From Lobosporangium transversale (lineage: Eukaryota; Mortierellomycota; Mortierellomycetes; Mortierellales; Mortierellaceae), in NCBI RefSeq assembly GCF_002105155.1, contig NW_019028990.1, positions 737,501 to 801,500 of the forward strand: a DNA stretch of 64,000 nucleotides, read 5' to 3'. The position numbers were made by a program, and so were the translations under genes. Of this stretch, positions 42,156 through 55,543 are shown piece by piece (the first letter of the stretch is position 1; each line of letters starts with the position of its first letter). The notes below the pieces were generated by a model that was given only the letters and a program-made list of their open reading frames with translations, was not told where the DNA came from and did not search any database.

Positions 42156-45100
42156 TCAGCATACAGTGGTTTCGAGCATGTCTGAGCCATCTGCTATAAA
42201 GAAGGTTTCCACATCACCCTGTCCTCGTTCAAAGTCAAATGCCATCACTAGTAATGGTGCGGGGCTCTCAAACCTCGAGTCCTTATCTTCAAAGACCTGT
42301 ACTACCGACAAGTTCTTGAGTGCAATTTCAATCTCGCCCCATGTCGTCAGGCTCCGAATCCCATTCAGAAATGCACCAAAGAATTGGTTCACAAACTCAA
42401 AATTGTACACACACTTGTTGTCTATCACAGCAGCCTGCTGCAACTCCTTGGCCTCCAAGACTTTGGTTCCAAATGAATAGATCGAGGTTGTACATTCTAC
42501 TAGCCTGCGTTCTGTTGAATCAAACATCGAGCTGTTTCCAAAGACCCCGTTCAGACTCAAGTTTAGGTCCAACTTGATCTTGAAGTATAAGAATGTGCAC
42601 ATGGTCTTTTGGTAAAGATCATATAGTGTCGGAAACTTTCCTTGGGGTAGCTGGTGCACATTAATACTACCAAAAGACTTTTGTCCCAAATCACTTGATC
42701 TCGCTAGCGAGTGCATTTGAGCAATATCCGGTGTCAGGTCTGAGATATATTCTGTATAGAGCCCAAAAACGCTAGGCCAAAACGGATATGCAATATCGTT
42801 CACTAGATCACTCATAGTCGAGCCCTCTCGCCCGAAGGCACTGCTAAGATTAGTTTTGACTGTCGTCGTCGTGGTCATTGTCTCGGATGCGTTATCGTCA
42901 GAAGAAGAACTAGAAGCAGAGACCATTGTCCCACAAGCTGGACTGCTTCTACTTTTCCAGCTATCCGCAGCCAAAGACACGACAGAGTCTAAGACAGAGC
43001 TGTTGTTCCGATAAGCTGAATGGCTCATTAGTTGCTGATTCATTGGCTGACCAAGTACTGGGCTTGACAGGACGTCGGACATGATGGATGACATGCTTTG
43101 CGAATGTCGATGCCTCCTTGGCAGCTGTCTTGTTTGAGGTGATGCCAGGTGCTGGTGAAGCTGGAATCCATAGGATGGGATCGCTGTTGTGGAATTACGT
43201 CTCTGACTTAACACATCATGAGCTGTAGGCGCAAGAGGCGTGGTTGGGGTGGTTGGGGATGGCTCTGGGCTCCCGCATGTGGAGAGGCATCCGTTTGTGA
43301 TATCAATCGCTAGGTCATCTTCGCCGTCTCCGCTATCCATCAACAACTTCATAACTAAATAGAAAAGAACAAAAGGCAGTAGTGTTAGTTTTTCCCTCCC
43401 AGAAATGGAAACCGTCCGTTGCGTTACAAACTTACAGGCTACGTCGCTCTTGCGCGTGTTTTTGAGTACTTGAATATGAGAGGAAACTTGCTTACGAGTG
43501 CGTATTTTGTTGGTACGCTTGTAGATATAATCCGCAATGAGCTCGTTGCGTCCGCATGGTTTCCCATCGACCAAAACCTTACGGCGGCCGAGTTTTGGAA
43601 CCACTTCTAGTGCTGTTTTTTTTTTTTTTTTTTTTTTTTTTTGGTTATTTTTTGGTTATTTTTTTTTTTTGTTTGCAAGAATATCATTCATACTGGTAAT
43701 GAATTCTTGGAAAAATCAAATTCCTATTTTTTTACCTTCATAAAAGACCCTCTCTACGTCTGCTGGCCAAACCTCTTCGCGATCATTTTTGATCAGCTTG
43801 TCTCTAGTCAATCTGCGCTTTAGCATCGATGACATCCTTTGAGAACCTCCTGTGGTATTTGTGGCTCCAGACCCAAAAAGCATGGATGTCTGCCGCTGCT
43901 CTCGCTGATGTAGTTGCAGCTGTTGCAATTGTCCTTGCTGCTGACGATGATGTTGACGTTGTTGTTGTCGCAACTGTAACTCAAGACTCTCGAGTGCTTC
44001 TTGTTGTGACGACTGATGCTGCTGATGAGGTAAGAGTTGTTGTTGCTGTTGTTTTGATGGCGATTGAGGAATTTGGTGTAACCGAGACTGACAGAGATCA
44101 GACGGTGATTGTTTGCCAACTGGGGTAGAAGACAGGGTGTCGGCCCCAAGAGAGGTTGACGTGCTATCTTGCAAATGCATAGTCAAGAGCCCAACTGATG
44201 GAATATGTTCGTGCTGGGCCGAAGGCTCAACCTGCCGTTGTGGTTGAATGAAACAGTTAAGGTTTGCTCTTCGAAGATCAAGTGAACCTGATTTTTGATG
44301 ATAATGCTGTTGTTGATGGTGAGGACGCTGGATTAGAGGAGAGACGAAAGGTGGAGGAGTGTGATGCTGGTGAGTCACCAGAGGGGGCTGCTGCGCCTGA
44401 CGACTTACACTGTGGCGCTTGGCTATGCCTGGCATCTTTGTCAAGCGTTTTTCTGTAATGGGTTTTTCTCTATCTGCATTAATTTTTTTTGCTCTAGGAG
44501 TGTCTTTGATGGGTTCAATTTTTACTTCGATCATCTCTACATCTTGGGACGAGGAGGAACAAAATACTGGTGATAATGACAATGATGATAATGTAGAGCA
44601 AGGTATCGATGATGGTATTGAGGCTGTCGCTGTTGCAGCTGTTGTCATTGTTGTCGTTGTTGTTGTCATTGTTGTTGTTGGCGCTACTGATGGTGAGGTA
44701 GAGAATAGCAGCGGGATTGCTGTTGCTTCTCTTCTCTTCATTGTTGGAGCGGAGATGTTAGAATGAACAGTAGCATTTTCAATTGTTGTTGCTACTACCA
44801 TGGATGACGGCGCTAAGATCAGATCTGCAAAGCTTTGGCTACATAAATCAAAGAGCCCAAGCTCGAGTTTTGGGCTCTTTTGCTGGGGAATTGAACCTAA
44901 CAAGGAGGAAGTGCATGTCTTCATGGGATGGAGTGTAGTGGCGGGGTTGAGGACGGTGCTAAGTAGCTGCCGACTGAAAAGATCTTCATCACAACTGGTC
45001 AGGTCTAGGGGAGAGGGTGTTAGCTCTGATGAAGGAGTGCGAAAGATATCTTGGTTAGGACTGGAAAGATCCATTGAGGAGGATGAGCTGATTTCAGATG

Positions 45101-45224
45101 TAGTCGGGGTCAAGGAAGAGGTATCGAACGGATGGATGCTGTTCTGAGGAAATGGAGACCAGCCGCCGGCACCCTCACCTTCTGAATAGATCGTTGCAAA
45201 GACATCGTTCGGCAAGGTGTCCAT
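42156..45224 (-). CDS. TEAD/TEF-1 family transcription factor with YAP-binding-type C-terminal domain
   Basis: Nuclear DNA-binding regulator. Three exons, 45224-43736, 43612-43436 and 43354-42156, close in phase to 954 residues. The first 480 residues are low-complexity Ser/Thr/Gln/His-rich. The TEA domain is split by the first intron: [64 protein letters not shown]; the recognition helix is fully conserved. After a Ser/Thr-rich linker, the last 200 residues match the immunoglobulin-like YAP-binding domain of animal TEADs: [96 protein letters not shown]. Yeast Tec1 and AbaA share the TEA domain. Ends 234 nt from the F-box gene, tail-to-tail. Confidence 0.93.
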
Positions 45225-47496
45225 CCCCGTATTTCCTATGTGGGTATAGGTATAAATATGACTTTGTTTGTTTTAAAATGCTGGTAAGCCGAATATGGCA
45301 AGGAAGGGTAAGAGAGTCTACTTGCACGGTCTGGTAGGAAAGATAATAAAGAAAGGACGAATAGAGAGAGAGAAGTAACAGGTCAAGAAAGGAGTTGAGA
45401 AGAAATAGGCAGAGTGAAAAAGGAAACTTAAGATGAAGAAAATAAAAAAAAATAAAAAAAATAAAAAAGACAGTAAGCACAGACTATATTAGGGTTGTAT
45501 GGCCGGAAAGTAATGATGAAATGGAAGATGTATGTGAAATACGAAGAGCAAAGGATAACTAAAAAAGAAAAAGGAAGCAAAGAAAGATGACGACGATGGG
45601 GAGGGGAAGCAGAAGTATAAACGGATGAAGAAAAGAGAGAAAAGGATAAAAGGATAAAAGACGCGGTAAAAGCAATAAAATAAAAAATAAATAACAGTGC
45701 AAGGAAATACGATTTATTGAATGTAAACAATAATCACTGTACTGTATGCTGCCTGTTGTGCCATCTTTAGCTCACCCAGTTTTTTTTTTTTAGGTCATAG
45801 AACCACAGGCATCCGGGAACAGTGCGTCCCCTAGACTCAGAAGATGACGATGCATGGCAGAGTGATCTGTATTTTTCCTTTTTTTACCAGGGTTCTACTT
45901 TAATCCTTTGATTGAATGTAAAATAGATTAAAACCGCCACTTTTTTCCAAGATCAAACAGTGTCTGTGAGCCTTCATTCTTTTCGTCCAGCCCACACGCT
46001 TGATTCTGGCTGTCCATCGAGTCTGAAAACGCGCAGAACACGTATCTGCCTGAATGCATAGGAGTGCCCACTTGCAACAAAAGAGAAGACATTCAGTTAT
46101 ACACATGTACGCATTTGTGTACGCTACACAATTGAAAACAAACAATGATATCCATAAAGTCTAAAAAGAAGAGCTGTTCCTTCAGGGCCAAAGGTAGCTC
46201 GTTAGGTATAATTATTGACAGCATGGACGATTACATGAAAAAAAGGGCCATAATTGAATATGGTTCCATTACTAGGGAGCCAAACGGACAGACTGGACAG
46301 AACAGAGGGATTGATTGAGAGAGGAGGGGGTTTGGTCCAAGAGAATTACAGCCACGAAGCGAAAGGATAAAAGGGGTAAAGTCGGGAGAGAGAGAGAGGG
46401 GAGGGGACGAGGATGAAAGAGAGTCAGATAGAGTAGGAGGAACAGGACAATTGGCTGTGAGTGGTTAAGAAGAGAACAAGTGGAGCAAACTGAATGTAAG
46501 GATGCTGCTACTGCATCTATTTACTACAGCCACAACAAGCGAATGCTTTTTTATCTAATTGATCTCTCTTTTCTCTTGCTGCAGTGTTGATTAAAGGAAA
46601 AAAGAAGGGGAAGGAAAGGAGGGAGGCGGTCGTTCATGGGGTAAAAAAAATTGGGCATGCACACTTTGAGGGACATGGTTCGTATATTGCCATCCACTCA
46701 TTCAAATACATGTATTAACATATCCTACTCAGACATGGTTTATCCATGAATACATTTACAGTGAGTAGATGGAAAGAGTGGTTTTTAATGAGCCACTCTT
46801 GTGATGGTAAACAGGAGGGAGGCCACGACCGGAAAAAAAAAAATCAAAAAAAGTGAAAGTGATTGTCAAGTGTGCATGTGGATATCAATGTGCTGAAAAT
46901 GGAAAGAAGGAGCATAAAGGGGAAGAGGGAGAGCGATGGGTGAGGAGAGAGATGAGGAGGACTTGAGAGAGGGAATAGGAGGAAGAGAGGACCAAGATGA
47001 CTACGATGACGACTAGGCAAAATTACGAGGACTCATTTTCTCTCTCTCCCTTTCTTTTGCCCTTACAGACAAGATCAAGTTCTCGGGGTATCTATTCTCA
47101 CATCCTCTACTGCGATAGACTAGATAAATGTTCAATGCACTGTGGCGTCAGTTGAGGATGAGAACGAAGATTAAAGAACCGATTTCGATGCAGGGTCAAG
47201 TATGCCCTCCTTCTCTGTACTTGGCTCTCAACACTCACCATTGTGGACTGATGATTGTCCGTCCACAGCCACTCAGATTATTTTTAATGTATGGGCAGCA
47301 AAGCCCATCAGCTCTCTCCCCACGTTTCGTTCACCACATCAGAATTCAGCACAAAGGCATAAAGGCACAGAGGCCTTCACACTCCATCTGGGACCAAAGA
47401 TGTCTACTGCATTTTAAAGGGGGTCATGAAAGCGTATGAAAGACAAGATCAGGGCTACAAGGAGAGTCAAGGTTATTTCTGTTCATCTATCCATTG

Positions 47497-47540
<44 letters not shown>

Positions 47541-48233
47541 TAAAGACGAAAGCCGAAAGGAAGATGGGAGATGGTAATGTGCTTAGAGTAAAAGGGCGAA
47601 GAAAGGCTTCCACGCAAAAAGACTGAAAATAATAACAACCATAGATCGCTTTGCTGAGCATGAGTCGGATGTGTGGTTCATGAGATCTTTCTCTTTCCTC
47701 TATTTCTTTTTTTTTCTTTTTTTTTTTTTTTTTCTCAACCTCAGAATGCACTGGAATAGATATAAGTAGGAAGAGCCAATACCAGATGTTTCTCTAATAC
47801 TTTATACAGAAATAACAGAAATAGAGACAGTATTGTGGTCATGTCTTCTTGCCCTTGGATTTTCAATAATCCTCGATAATAGTGTTGATGATGTTGGTAT
47901 TGGAATAGCACAATTTTTGATTGAATTGACTGGATTGAAGTTTTGACATTAGTTTGGCATCAGCCACTAGATGCATAGACTGCGCAAGCATTACGCTTCC
48001 TGTAAATCTTTCTATTGTTTTTGCCAATGGATATTTTAATTAAGATAGGGGAGGGTGTCATCATCCAATGCCACAGATTCGCCTTGGATCATGTAAAGTA
48101 ATGTTGTGGGCCATTTTAAAAAATAACCCTTCATTCATGTGTTTCCGGATAATCTGTTATCCAAGTGTTTTTTTTTTTTTTTTTTTTTTACTCTTCCAGG
48201 GAAATAAACAACTGTACTTATTCATAACCCTTG

Positions 48234-48266
<33 letters not shown>

Positions 48267-48536
48267 TCTACAAGCATTAATATTAAGCAACGTGAATTAC
48301 AAGTAGAATAAATCAATGAATGACAAGTAAAAATGTACTGGCTCTAATCGTCGTTGCTCAGGTTGACTAAAATGCATAAAAATCAATGGAACACAAGCAA
48401 AACTGTATGGAAAGGTCTATCAAAATACAGAAAAGTAAATGTCTACCATTCAGCACGCGATATTCCATCGTTGCGCTCCATCCGAAATGGCGTAGCTAAG
48501 AATGAACTCATACTGTGGCTCTTTTATTGTATTTTA
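45225..48536. other. 3.3-kb gene-free region upstream of the TEAD gene
   Basis: The largest spacer here. It shows purine-rich blocks (45340-45460, 46310-46440, 46900-47000), T and A runs at 47500-47535 and 48165-48260, and scattered frames without recognisable motifs. It is the only upstream DNA of the TEAD gene and the 3' flank of the PPR gene. Confidence 0.6.
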
Positions 48537-50676
48537 TCAAAAAACATCACGCTTGAAATCTTTTGATGGTGTGAACGCTGAAAACCGCTCGTGGGGTTGA
48601 TGGTCGCGATTGCTCCGACGCCCTTTAGCATCCCAACGGCTAGTCCCTTCGCTTTTGTAACTCGCTTCATGAATCTCGGATATTCTTCTCCAGCTGTTTG
48701 TCTCTGTTCTTTCTGAAGTATTATCTTTATCATTAGATTTGACCTGCAGTTTTTCATATCTCTGTGCTACTTTCCGGTCTCGGAGCTCTTCCCTCTCCCT
48801 TGCTTCTCTTTGGGCTTTGTTTTCATCATACTCGGCTAAAATGGCTGAAAGCTGTTGATGCAAGTCCTTGGCCTCTTTCAATTTTCTCTGGAGCTTCTCA
48901 ACGTCCTTTGATCCTTGAAGATGAGATAAGTTTTGCTCTTGATTAGCAATGTCTGATGACGCTGTCGGTTTGGAGTCTCGTCTAGCTGACTTTACTGCAG
49001 CATTATAGATCTTGGTAGCCAGTTCTGCCAAATCCGCATTGGCACGTGGGTATTTTGGGTTGCGGACGACTTTGGTCCAATGACTTTCTTGAAGAATCTG
49101 AATGGCCTCAGGGATATGCTTGGTCTTTATAGCACATTTGAGAGTCGAAACCAGTGTCCATGCATCATATTCTTGAACAATTGGGTTGATGAGTCGATGG
49201 CGTGTTGGGTTGGTATCCCTATTGGTCATAATAATATCTTTCATTGTTGAAAATATTTCAAGAGACTTTGGCCAATTCCTGGCTTTCAAACATGCATCGA
49301 GACCTTGCTTAAATGTAGCAGGAGTATGGCTTAGCCCTAGTGATTTGATTTCATCCCACGACTGGATCGCTTTCTCATATTCCCTGTTGCTGATTTGAAA
49401 ATGCATCAAAGACGCCAAGAGTTGCGAGTCTGGCCTAAAATCAGGGTAGGTTGTTCGGATGAGATCCATGTACCGCTGCGCTTTACCATAATCCTTAAGC
49501 TTAGAGCATATAGATAGAAGTAGCTCCACTGTCCTAGGTTGAATGGTACGCATTTTCAAAATAGGTCCGACTCCAAGGGTTTTACTAGGATAGAGTGCTT
49601 TATCGAGTGAAGTCATATTGGACGGCGATGGCGACGACAACTTCTCTGCATCGGGTGTAGGTTCCCCTGAGGACAAGTTTAGATCATATAGTGACCCTAC
49701 GATCCGATATCCTCTTTTCATAAAAACTGAGCTTCTAGCCTCCCGACAAGCCAAAAGAAGAGCGTCAATCAGAGCTCCGTCCAGATCCACCTGATCAGGA
49801 CGTTTGGTTTTGGCATCCAAAAAATCCTCCCAGATCCTCCATGCTTGTTCAAAACCTTTATCTCCGCCCATGCGTGCAAAGGAGTTGATCATGATATTGA
49901 AGGTGACAACATCCGGTGAATTTGGCCCAACTTTGGGCATTTCGTCATAAACTTGTTGTAGTGCTTCATAATCTGGTTTACGAGCGCAAACCTTGAGTAA
50001 TGCATTTGTATGTACCACATTGGGATGCGTATCTTCGCTATCTTTCATTTGTTGATAAAGCATCTGAGCTCGGGAGACACTGTTAGGTGAAAAGCTGTTG
50101 ATTGCTAAAGCATTTAGAAGAATAGTGAATGTCCGATCATTCGGTTTATATCCTCTCTTCTTCATCTATAAAACAGTAAATGCGTTGTAAGGGAAAAGAA
50201 AGGTATCCATGCAATTGTGAGTTGTTTGTTACCATATCAAACGATGTTTTACATTTTTTTTTTGTCTAACATACATCATTCAGGAGCTGCCATGACTGAT
50301 TAGTTTTGCCCAACTTGGATGATTCCTGGATAAGGTGATTCCAGACGACTTCGTTCTGGCGGCTCTTGGGCGACTCGAGGACGAGGGTGATAGCCTCATC
50401 TAGCTTCCCATTACGAGCAAATTTGATAATCTTTTCCGAGAGCAGATAAGGGTCCCTTGGGACAGTGATTTTTTTGTCGAGCACCTTCTTTTTAATAGGA
50501 CAGCTTGCTAATGAGGTTGCTGAGAATACTCGTATAGTGTTGGGCGTTGTTGCTGTTCTCTTTATAGTCGAGGCCGTAGTAGTAGTACGGATCCAGTAGT
50601 GACCTCTCTGCGCATAAGTAGATATGGATCTAAGGAGCGTCGACATGTCTGTGGATGTATGTACCAATGTTACCAA
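48537..50676 (-). CDS. Pentatricopeptide-repeat protein, probably mitochondrial
   Basis: Sequence-specific RNA-binding protein expected in mitochondrial RNA processing or translation. Two exons, 50676-50275 and 50165-48537, give 676 residues. The N-terminus (MSTLLRSISTYAQRGHYWIR) is basic and amphipathic, so translation may start at the second Met (50646). PPR units are visible as WNHLIQESSKLGKTNQSWQL then MKKRGYKPNDRTFTILLNAL, VVHTNALLKVCARKPDY, DVVTFNIMINSFARMGG and EYEKAIQSWDEIKSLGLSHT. A C-terminal coiled coil (VEKLQRKLKEAKDLHQQL and EKAQR-like charged repeats) and a basic tail follow. Fungal CCM1/DMR1-type proteins are the closest functional guess; the exact orthologue is unclear. It is divergent from ATM1, sharing a 426-nt promoter region. 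Confidence 0.9.
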
Positions 50677-51102
50677 CGTCTTTGTTTCTTCTTTTGAGGC
50701 CCTATCCTAGTATTACTTCCTATATATGAGATTTTCTGCTAATCCTCGTGTTGCTATTGTATTTGCTTGGATATTTATAAAAGGATCCGTTGTGGTAAGT
50801 AAAGAATGTTTTTTTTTTTTTTTTTTTTTTGTTTTGATATGGATCTTCTAAAGCAAAGGTAGTGTGACTGCTCAAGCAGGATTGTTAATTTTTTGATCTG
50901 CTGCGCTGTCCATTTTGTCTAATTACACAATCAATTAAGGATTTTGTATCAGCCTTGTCTCAAACTGTCATTGCTCTCAACTGACTTCATCCAGCAGTTT
51001 TTTCTTTTCATTGTTTAAACCATGCATGCTTGAATCCGTGTCTTTTCTTTCGTTCTCACTCTCGTCCTCTCTTTTGTCTTCTTACACGTAATCTGATCCT
51101 TC
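50677..51102. other. Bidirectional promoter region, PPR gene and ATM1
   Basis: 426 nt between two divergent nuclear genes for mitochondrial proteins. Contains TATAAAAG near 50774 and a T run at 50808-50830. No open frame of note. Confidence 0.5.
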
Positions 51103-53995
51103 ATGGGCCCAGGCCCCTTCACCGGCTTCATGGCTTTTCGTTTGCCACTGAGAAGTCTTGCCACGGCTGCCCAAAATGCCACGACCACAGCAACCTCTTC
51201 TATTAGCATATCTTTTACTGCATCCTCACCGCGCAGTCTTTTATCTTTTGCTCACCCTTTAAAATGTCAGTCTCAATCTTACTTTTCCTCTTCGCTCCGC
51301 AATACAACTTGCCCTATCAACAATGTCAACTTGACACTGATCCGTTTTGAACGTCCTCAACAAGTATACATACGCGTCTTTACTTTTTATTAATACTTCT
51401 TTCAAAGTGCTTTTGAATGTTAGCCTCATAAATGTTCATTCCATTTGCTTCTTGGTATTTGTTTTTATATGTCTTTACACGACTAGACATCATTGTATTC
51501 CTCTCTTACCCATCATATTCAGAAACGACCTTTTATGCGTCAAACTAGTCCGCGTCTCGATGCTAAAAAAGAAGGCATTAATACAGGATTTGGGTCGAAA
51601 TCCTCTGCAGACACAGGCGCAGGCGCAGCTGCTGCTATTAAATCATCAAAGCCTTTGTCACAGCCTGTTAATGCATCTGGCTCGAAGACTTTAGAAGGAA
51701 CAGCCAGCAATGCAGAACAAAACCGATTGGACTGGAAGATCTTTAAAGATCTGTCAACCTACATTTGGCCTAAAGATGATCGTGGTGTTAAGATCCGTGT
51801 CGTGGCCGCATTGGGACTGTTGGTTACCGGAAAGATCTTGAACGTCCAGGTGCCTTTCTTTTTTAAAGAAATTATTGACAAGCTGAACGTTGAATTTCCA
51901 GCCGAGGCCACTGTCCTTGGTGTCGTAGGTGCCGTTATCTTGGGTTGTAAGTCCAAAAATAAAATAATTTTTTTTTGTCATATTTATGATTGATCACAAA
52001 CTTACTTGAAGAGGACAATTAACATTTATTGAAACTATTTCATTTCAAATAATTTAGATGGATTGGCTCGGGCGGGATCATCCATCTTTGGTGAACTTCG
52101 CAACGCTGTTTTTGCTGCGGTGGCTCAAAAGGCTATCCGACGTGTTTCTGCAAACGTCTTTGAACATCTGCATCGCCTTGATATGTCGTTCCATTTGACA
52201 AAGCAAACTGGAGGTCTTAGTCGCGCTATCGATCGAGGAACAAAGTAAGTCGCTGTCATTTCATAAAAGAACGTATACACCCACAAACTTGCGCTTGTGT
52301 TGTAATGCTGCGCTTTACTCTTTCCAAGGCCCGCTCATTGGCTATCTACATAATAAACTCACGTTTGTCACTGTGGTTGTATCTCCTTCGCTCCACGTCA
52401 ATTCAACATAAATAGAGGCATTAGCTTCTTGCTCTCGTCCATGGTTTTTCATCTCTTACCTACTGCGCTGGAAATCACGATGGTCTGCAGTATCCTAACC
52501 TATCAGTTTGGCCCATCCTTTGCTGCTGTTACCGCTGCGACCATGGCGGCATATGCTTGGTTCACTGTTCAGACCACTGCATGGAGGACAAAGTTCAGAA
52601 AGCAAGCCAATGCAGCCGATAACCAGGCTGCAACGGTCGCTGTGGAGTCTTTGCTTAATTTCGAGTCTGTTAAGGTAAGCCAACAGTTATTCAATATCTT
52701 TTTTTTTTTTTTTTTTTTTTTTTTAACGCTCGCAACATTATTTACATTATAATCTGAAATGAATGTTAGTATTTCAACAATGAAGGATTCGAGTTGAAGC
52801 AATATGACGAGGCATTAGCGAATTATGAAAAGGCATCGCTTAAGATTGCTTCCAGTTTGGCGTTTCTGAATGCAGGGCAGAATGTGATTTTCTCAACCAG
52901 TCTGACTGCCATGATGTATCTCGCTGCCCAGGGGGTTCTCGCTGGAACAATGACCGTTGGAGATGTGGTCATGATCAATCAACTCGTATTCCAGTTATCG
53001 TTGCCCCTCAACTTTCTAGGATCTGTTTATCGTGAACTGCGTCAAGCTTTAATCGACATGGAGACAATGTTCAACCTCCAGAGTGTCCATGTTAAGGTCC
53101 AAGATAAACCCGGCGCAAAGGCGTTACAGTTGGCCGCCAAGGGAGGAGAGCTGCGATTCGAGGACGTTGTCTTTGGTTACCATCCTGATCGGCCGATCCT
53201 GAAAGGCGTCAGTTTTGTAGTCCCTGCTGGCAAAAAGGTTGCTATTGTTGGCCCATCTGGCTGTGGAAAATCAACACTCCTTCGACTTCTCTTCCGCTTC
53301 TATGATCCTCAGAGCGGCAATGTGTATATTGATAACCAAAATATTCGTGATGTGACACTGGATAGTTTGCGATCCCAAATTGGTGTGGTCCCACAGGAGA
53401 CAGCGCTTTTCAACACGACGATTAAGCGCAACATTCACTATGGTCGAGTGACAGCAACGGACGAAGAAGTTATTCAGGCTGCGAAGCGTGCTCATATCCA
53501 TGAAGCCATCATGAAGTTACCTGAACAATATGAAACCAAAGTTGGAGAGCGCGGCTTGATGCTATCGGGTGGAGAGAAGCAGCGTGTGGCGCTCTCAAGA
53601 GCTATTCTGAAAAATTCGCCCATCATGTTCTTTGACGAAGCGACATCGGCCTTGGACACTCATACAGAACAAGGATTGCTTGCTAATATCCGATCTGTCC
53701 TTCAGGAGAAGGGCGGCACTAGCATGTTTGTTGCTCATCGACTGAGGACTATTGCTGACGCAGGTAAGCGCCTTTTTTTCTTTTTTCAGTTTTTAATTTT
53801 TAATTTTTTTTTTAAAAAAAAACATCCTTTACTGTTGTATTGAAAGTAAAATAACCTTTTTTTTTTTGACTAGATGAGATTATTGTCTTGAAGGATGGTC
53901 AAATTGCGGAACGTGGTCGTCATGAAGAGTTGCTCAAGAAGGATGGTATTTACCGACACATGTGGGATACACAGGAAGGGGAGGCAATTTTCTAA
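51103..53995 (+). CDS. ATM1: Mitochondrial ABC transporter ATM1 (ABCB7 family)
   Basis: Half-size ABC exporter of the inner mitochondrial membrane that sends a glutathione-linked sulfur compound to the cytosol for iron-sulfur protein assembly. Six exons (51103-51363, 51523-51946, 52058-52244, 52416-52674, 52770-53763, 53874-53995) give 748 residues. A basic presequence ([13 protein letters not shown]) is followed by [18 protein letters not shown], typical of ATM1, then six transmembrane segments with [10 protein letters not shown]. The nucleotide-binding domain has GPSGCGKST (Walker A), the Q-loop [10 protein letters not shown], signature [19 protein letters not shown] (Walker B) and VAHRL (H-loop). 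Translation may begin at 51103 or 51130; both keep the presequence. The acceptor of exon 5 follows a T run of about 26 nt. Confidence 0.98.
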
Positions 53996-54169
53996 ATGCT
54001 GTATGGGCTTACCAATATCATCTTTCTTTATTACTATTACACGGGATACAATATCATTATTATTATTTTTTTTTTCTTTTTTCTTTTTTCAAAATAAATA
54101 TACATTATGTAGACTATGATACATATTGAGCAGCTACAGCAATAGGATGTGAAGAGCGGAGGGATATAT

Positions 54170-55038
54170 TCAATTGTCGTATGAAAGAAGAGTCATGGGA
54201 TGATCCTTATAATGCGAGATCATGCTGTGATCAAGCGTATAAACGCTGACAGTGCCAGAATCCCCGCCAATAATTAAGTGTTCGAACAAAGGTGATGCGG
54301 CTAGGCGTGCGATAGGGCCTAGATTGGCTTCAAACGACCAAGTCTCTGCATCCTCAGTAGCTCTGCGAATATCCCATAGTTTGACCGCCCCGTCACCTCC
54401 ACCCGTCATCAACATGGACTGACTGGTTCCTGAACCCTGTGACCACCAGAGCGCTGATGTGATACCTGCATTCAAGTCATCCTCCCCAGTATCCGCATGA
54501 TGAAGCCGGTGCAATGGCGGACGGTTCATGAAACGGCGATCAAAGACAGCGATTTCATTGCGATGTGAACAACTGATGATATAACGTTCACAAGGGCTGA
54601 AATCCACAACATTGACGTCCTCGTGGCCAGACACTGCAGATTCAATCTCTCGGGCGTGCATTACATCAAATACTCTAACGAGACCGTCGCCTTTCTCGTC
54701 ATCGCCTGCGTTTGTTCGGCCGGAAGTGCCGCATACTAAGAATTGCCCTTTTTTTGTAGAAATGGTAACGATGATAATAGCAATTAGGGGAAATTGTGGT
54801 TTATCTTATTTTCTTTTTTCTTTCCTTCTTTTTTATCACGTCGCTTTATACATACCAGAACTCGAGAAAGACAAGGCCGAGACGCTTCGTGTGGTATGAC
54901 AAACACCGGCTTGTCGAAAGCCAAGTTCAGCTACGGCTTTCCTTGTCAAAACATTGGCATCATAAAAGGCAATCTATAAATGGGGGAGGGGAAGTAATTA
55001 AATCTGAAAATAAGCCTTTATCCTAGCATTAGAAATGA

Positions 55039-55075
<37 letters not shown>

Positions 55076-55510
55076 CTCACATGGCCATGCATGGCATCCC
55101 CATGAATGCCTTGGTCCAATCCTTCTACACCGGCCGCGAGACAATCCCAAAAGTGACCATAGCCAAAGTTGATACTTGAGATACTTCGACGTCCACCGGA
55201 AGATTCAAGCTCTTTGTTTCCAACTTTTACTTTGCCTTCCTCACTCAACGAATAGATGTGGATGAGACTTGATGAATAAAGCAGAGAAAAATACATATTA
55301 ATAATAATGAAGCCTTTTGATCCGCACATACTAACAGGATTGGAAAAAGCTTACCCTCCTGAAGAACATGATGCGAAAATGTCTTCTCCATATAGGGAGT
55401 CCTCCATGATGGCAACACGGTTCACACGAGACCGCGCATCCTCTATTATCATATGATTGAAATATCATTATATCATTAATACCCGTGCAATCTCTTTTTT
55501 ACCTTTTTTA

Positions 55511-55543
<33 letters not shown>

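Noticed and set aside
47128-47439. 103-codon plus-strand frame upstream of the TEAD gene
   Set aside because: A second frame overlaps it with similar length, neither shows family motifs, and no introns or leader are apparent.
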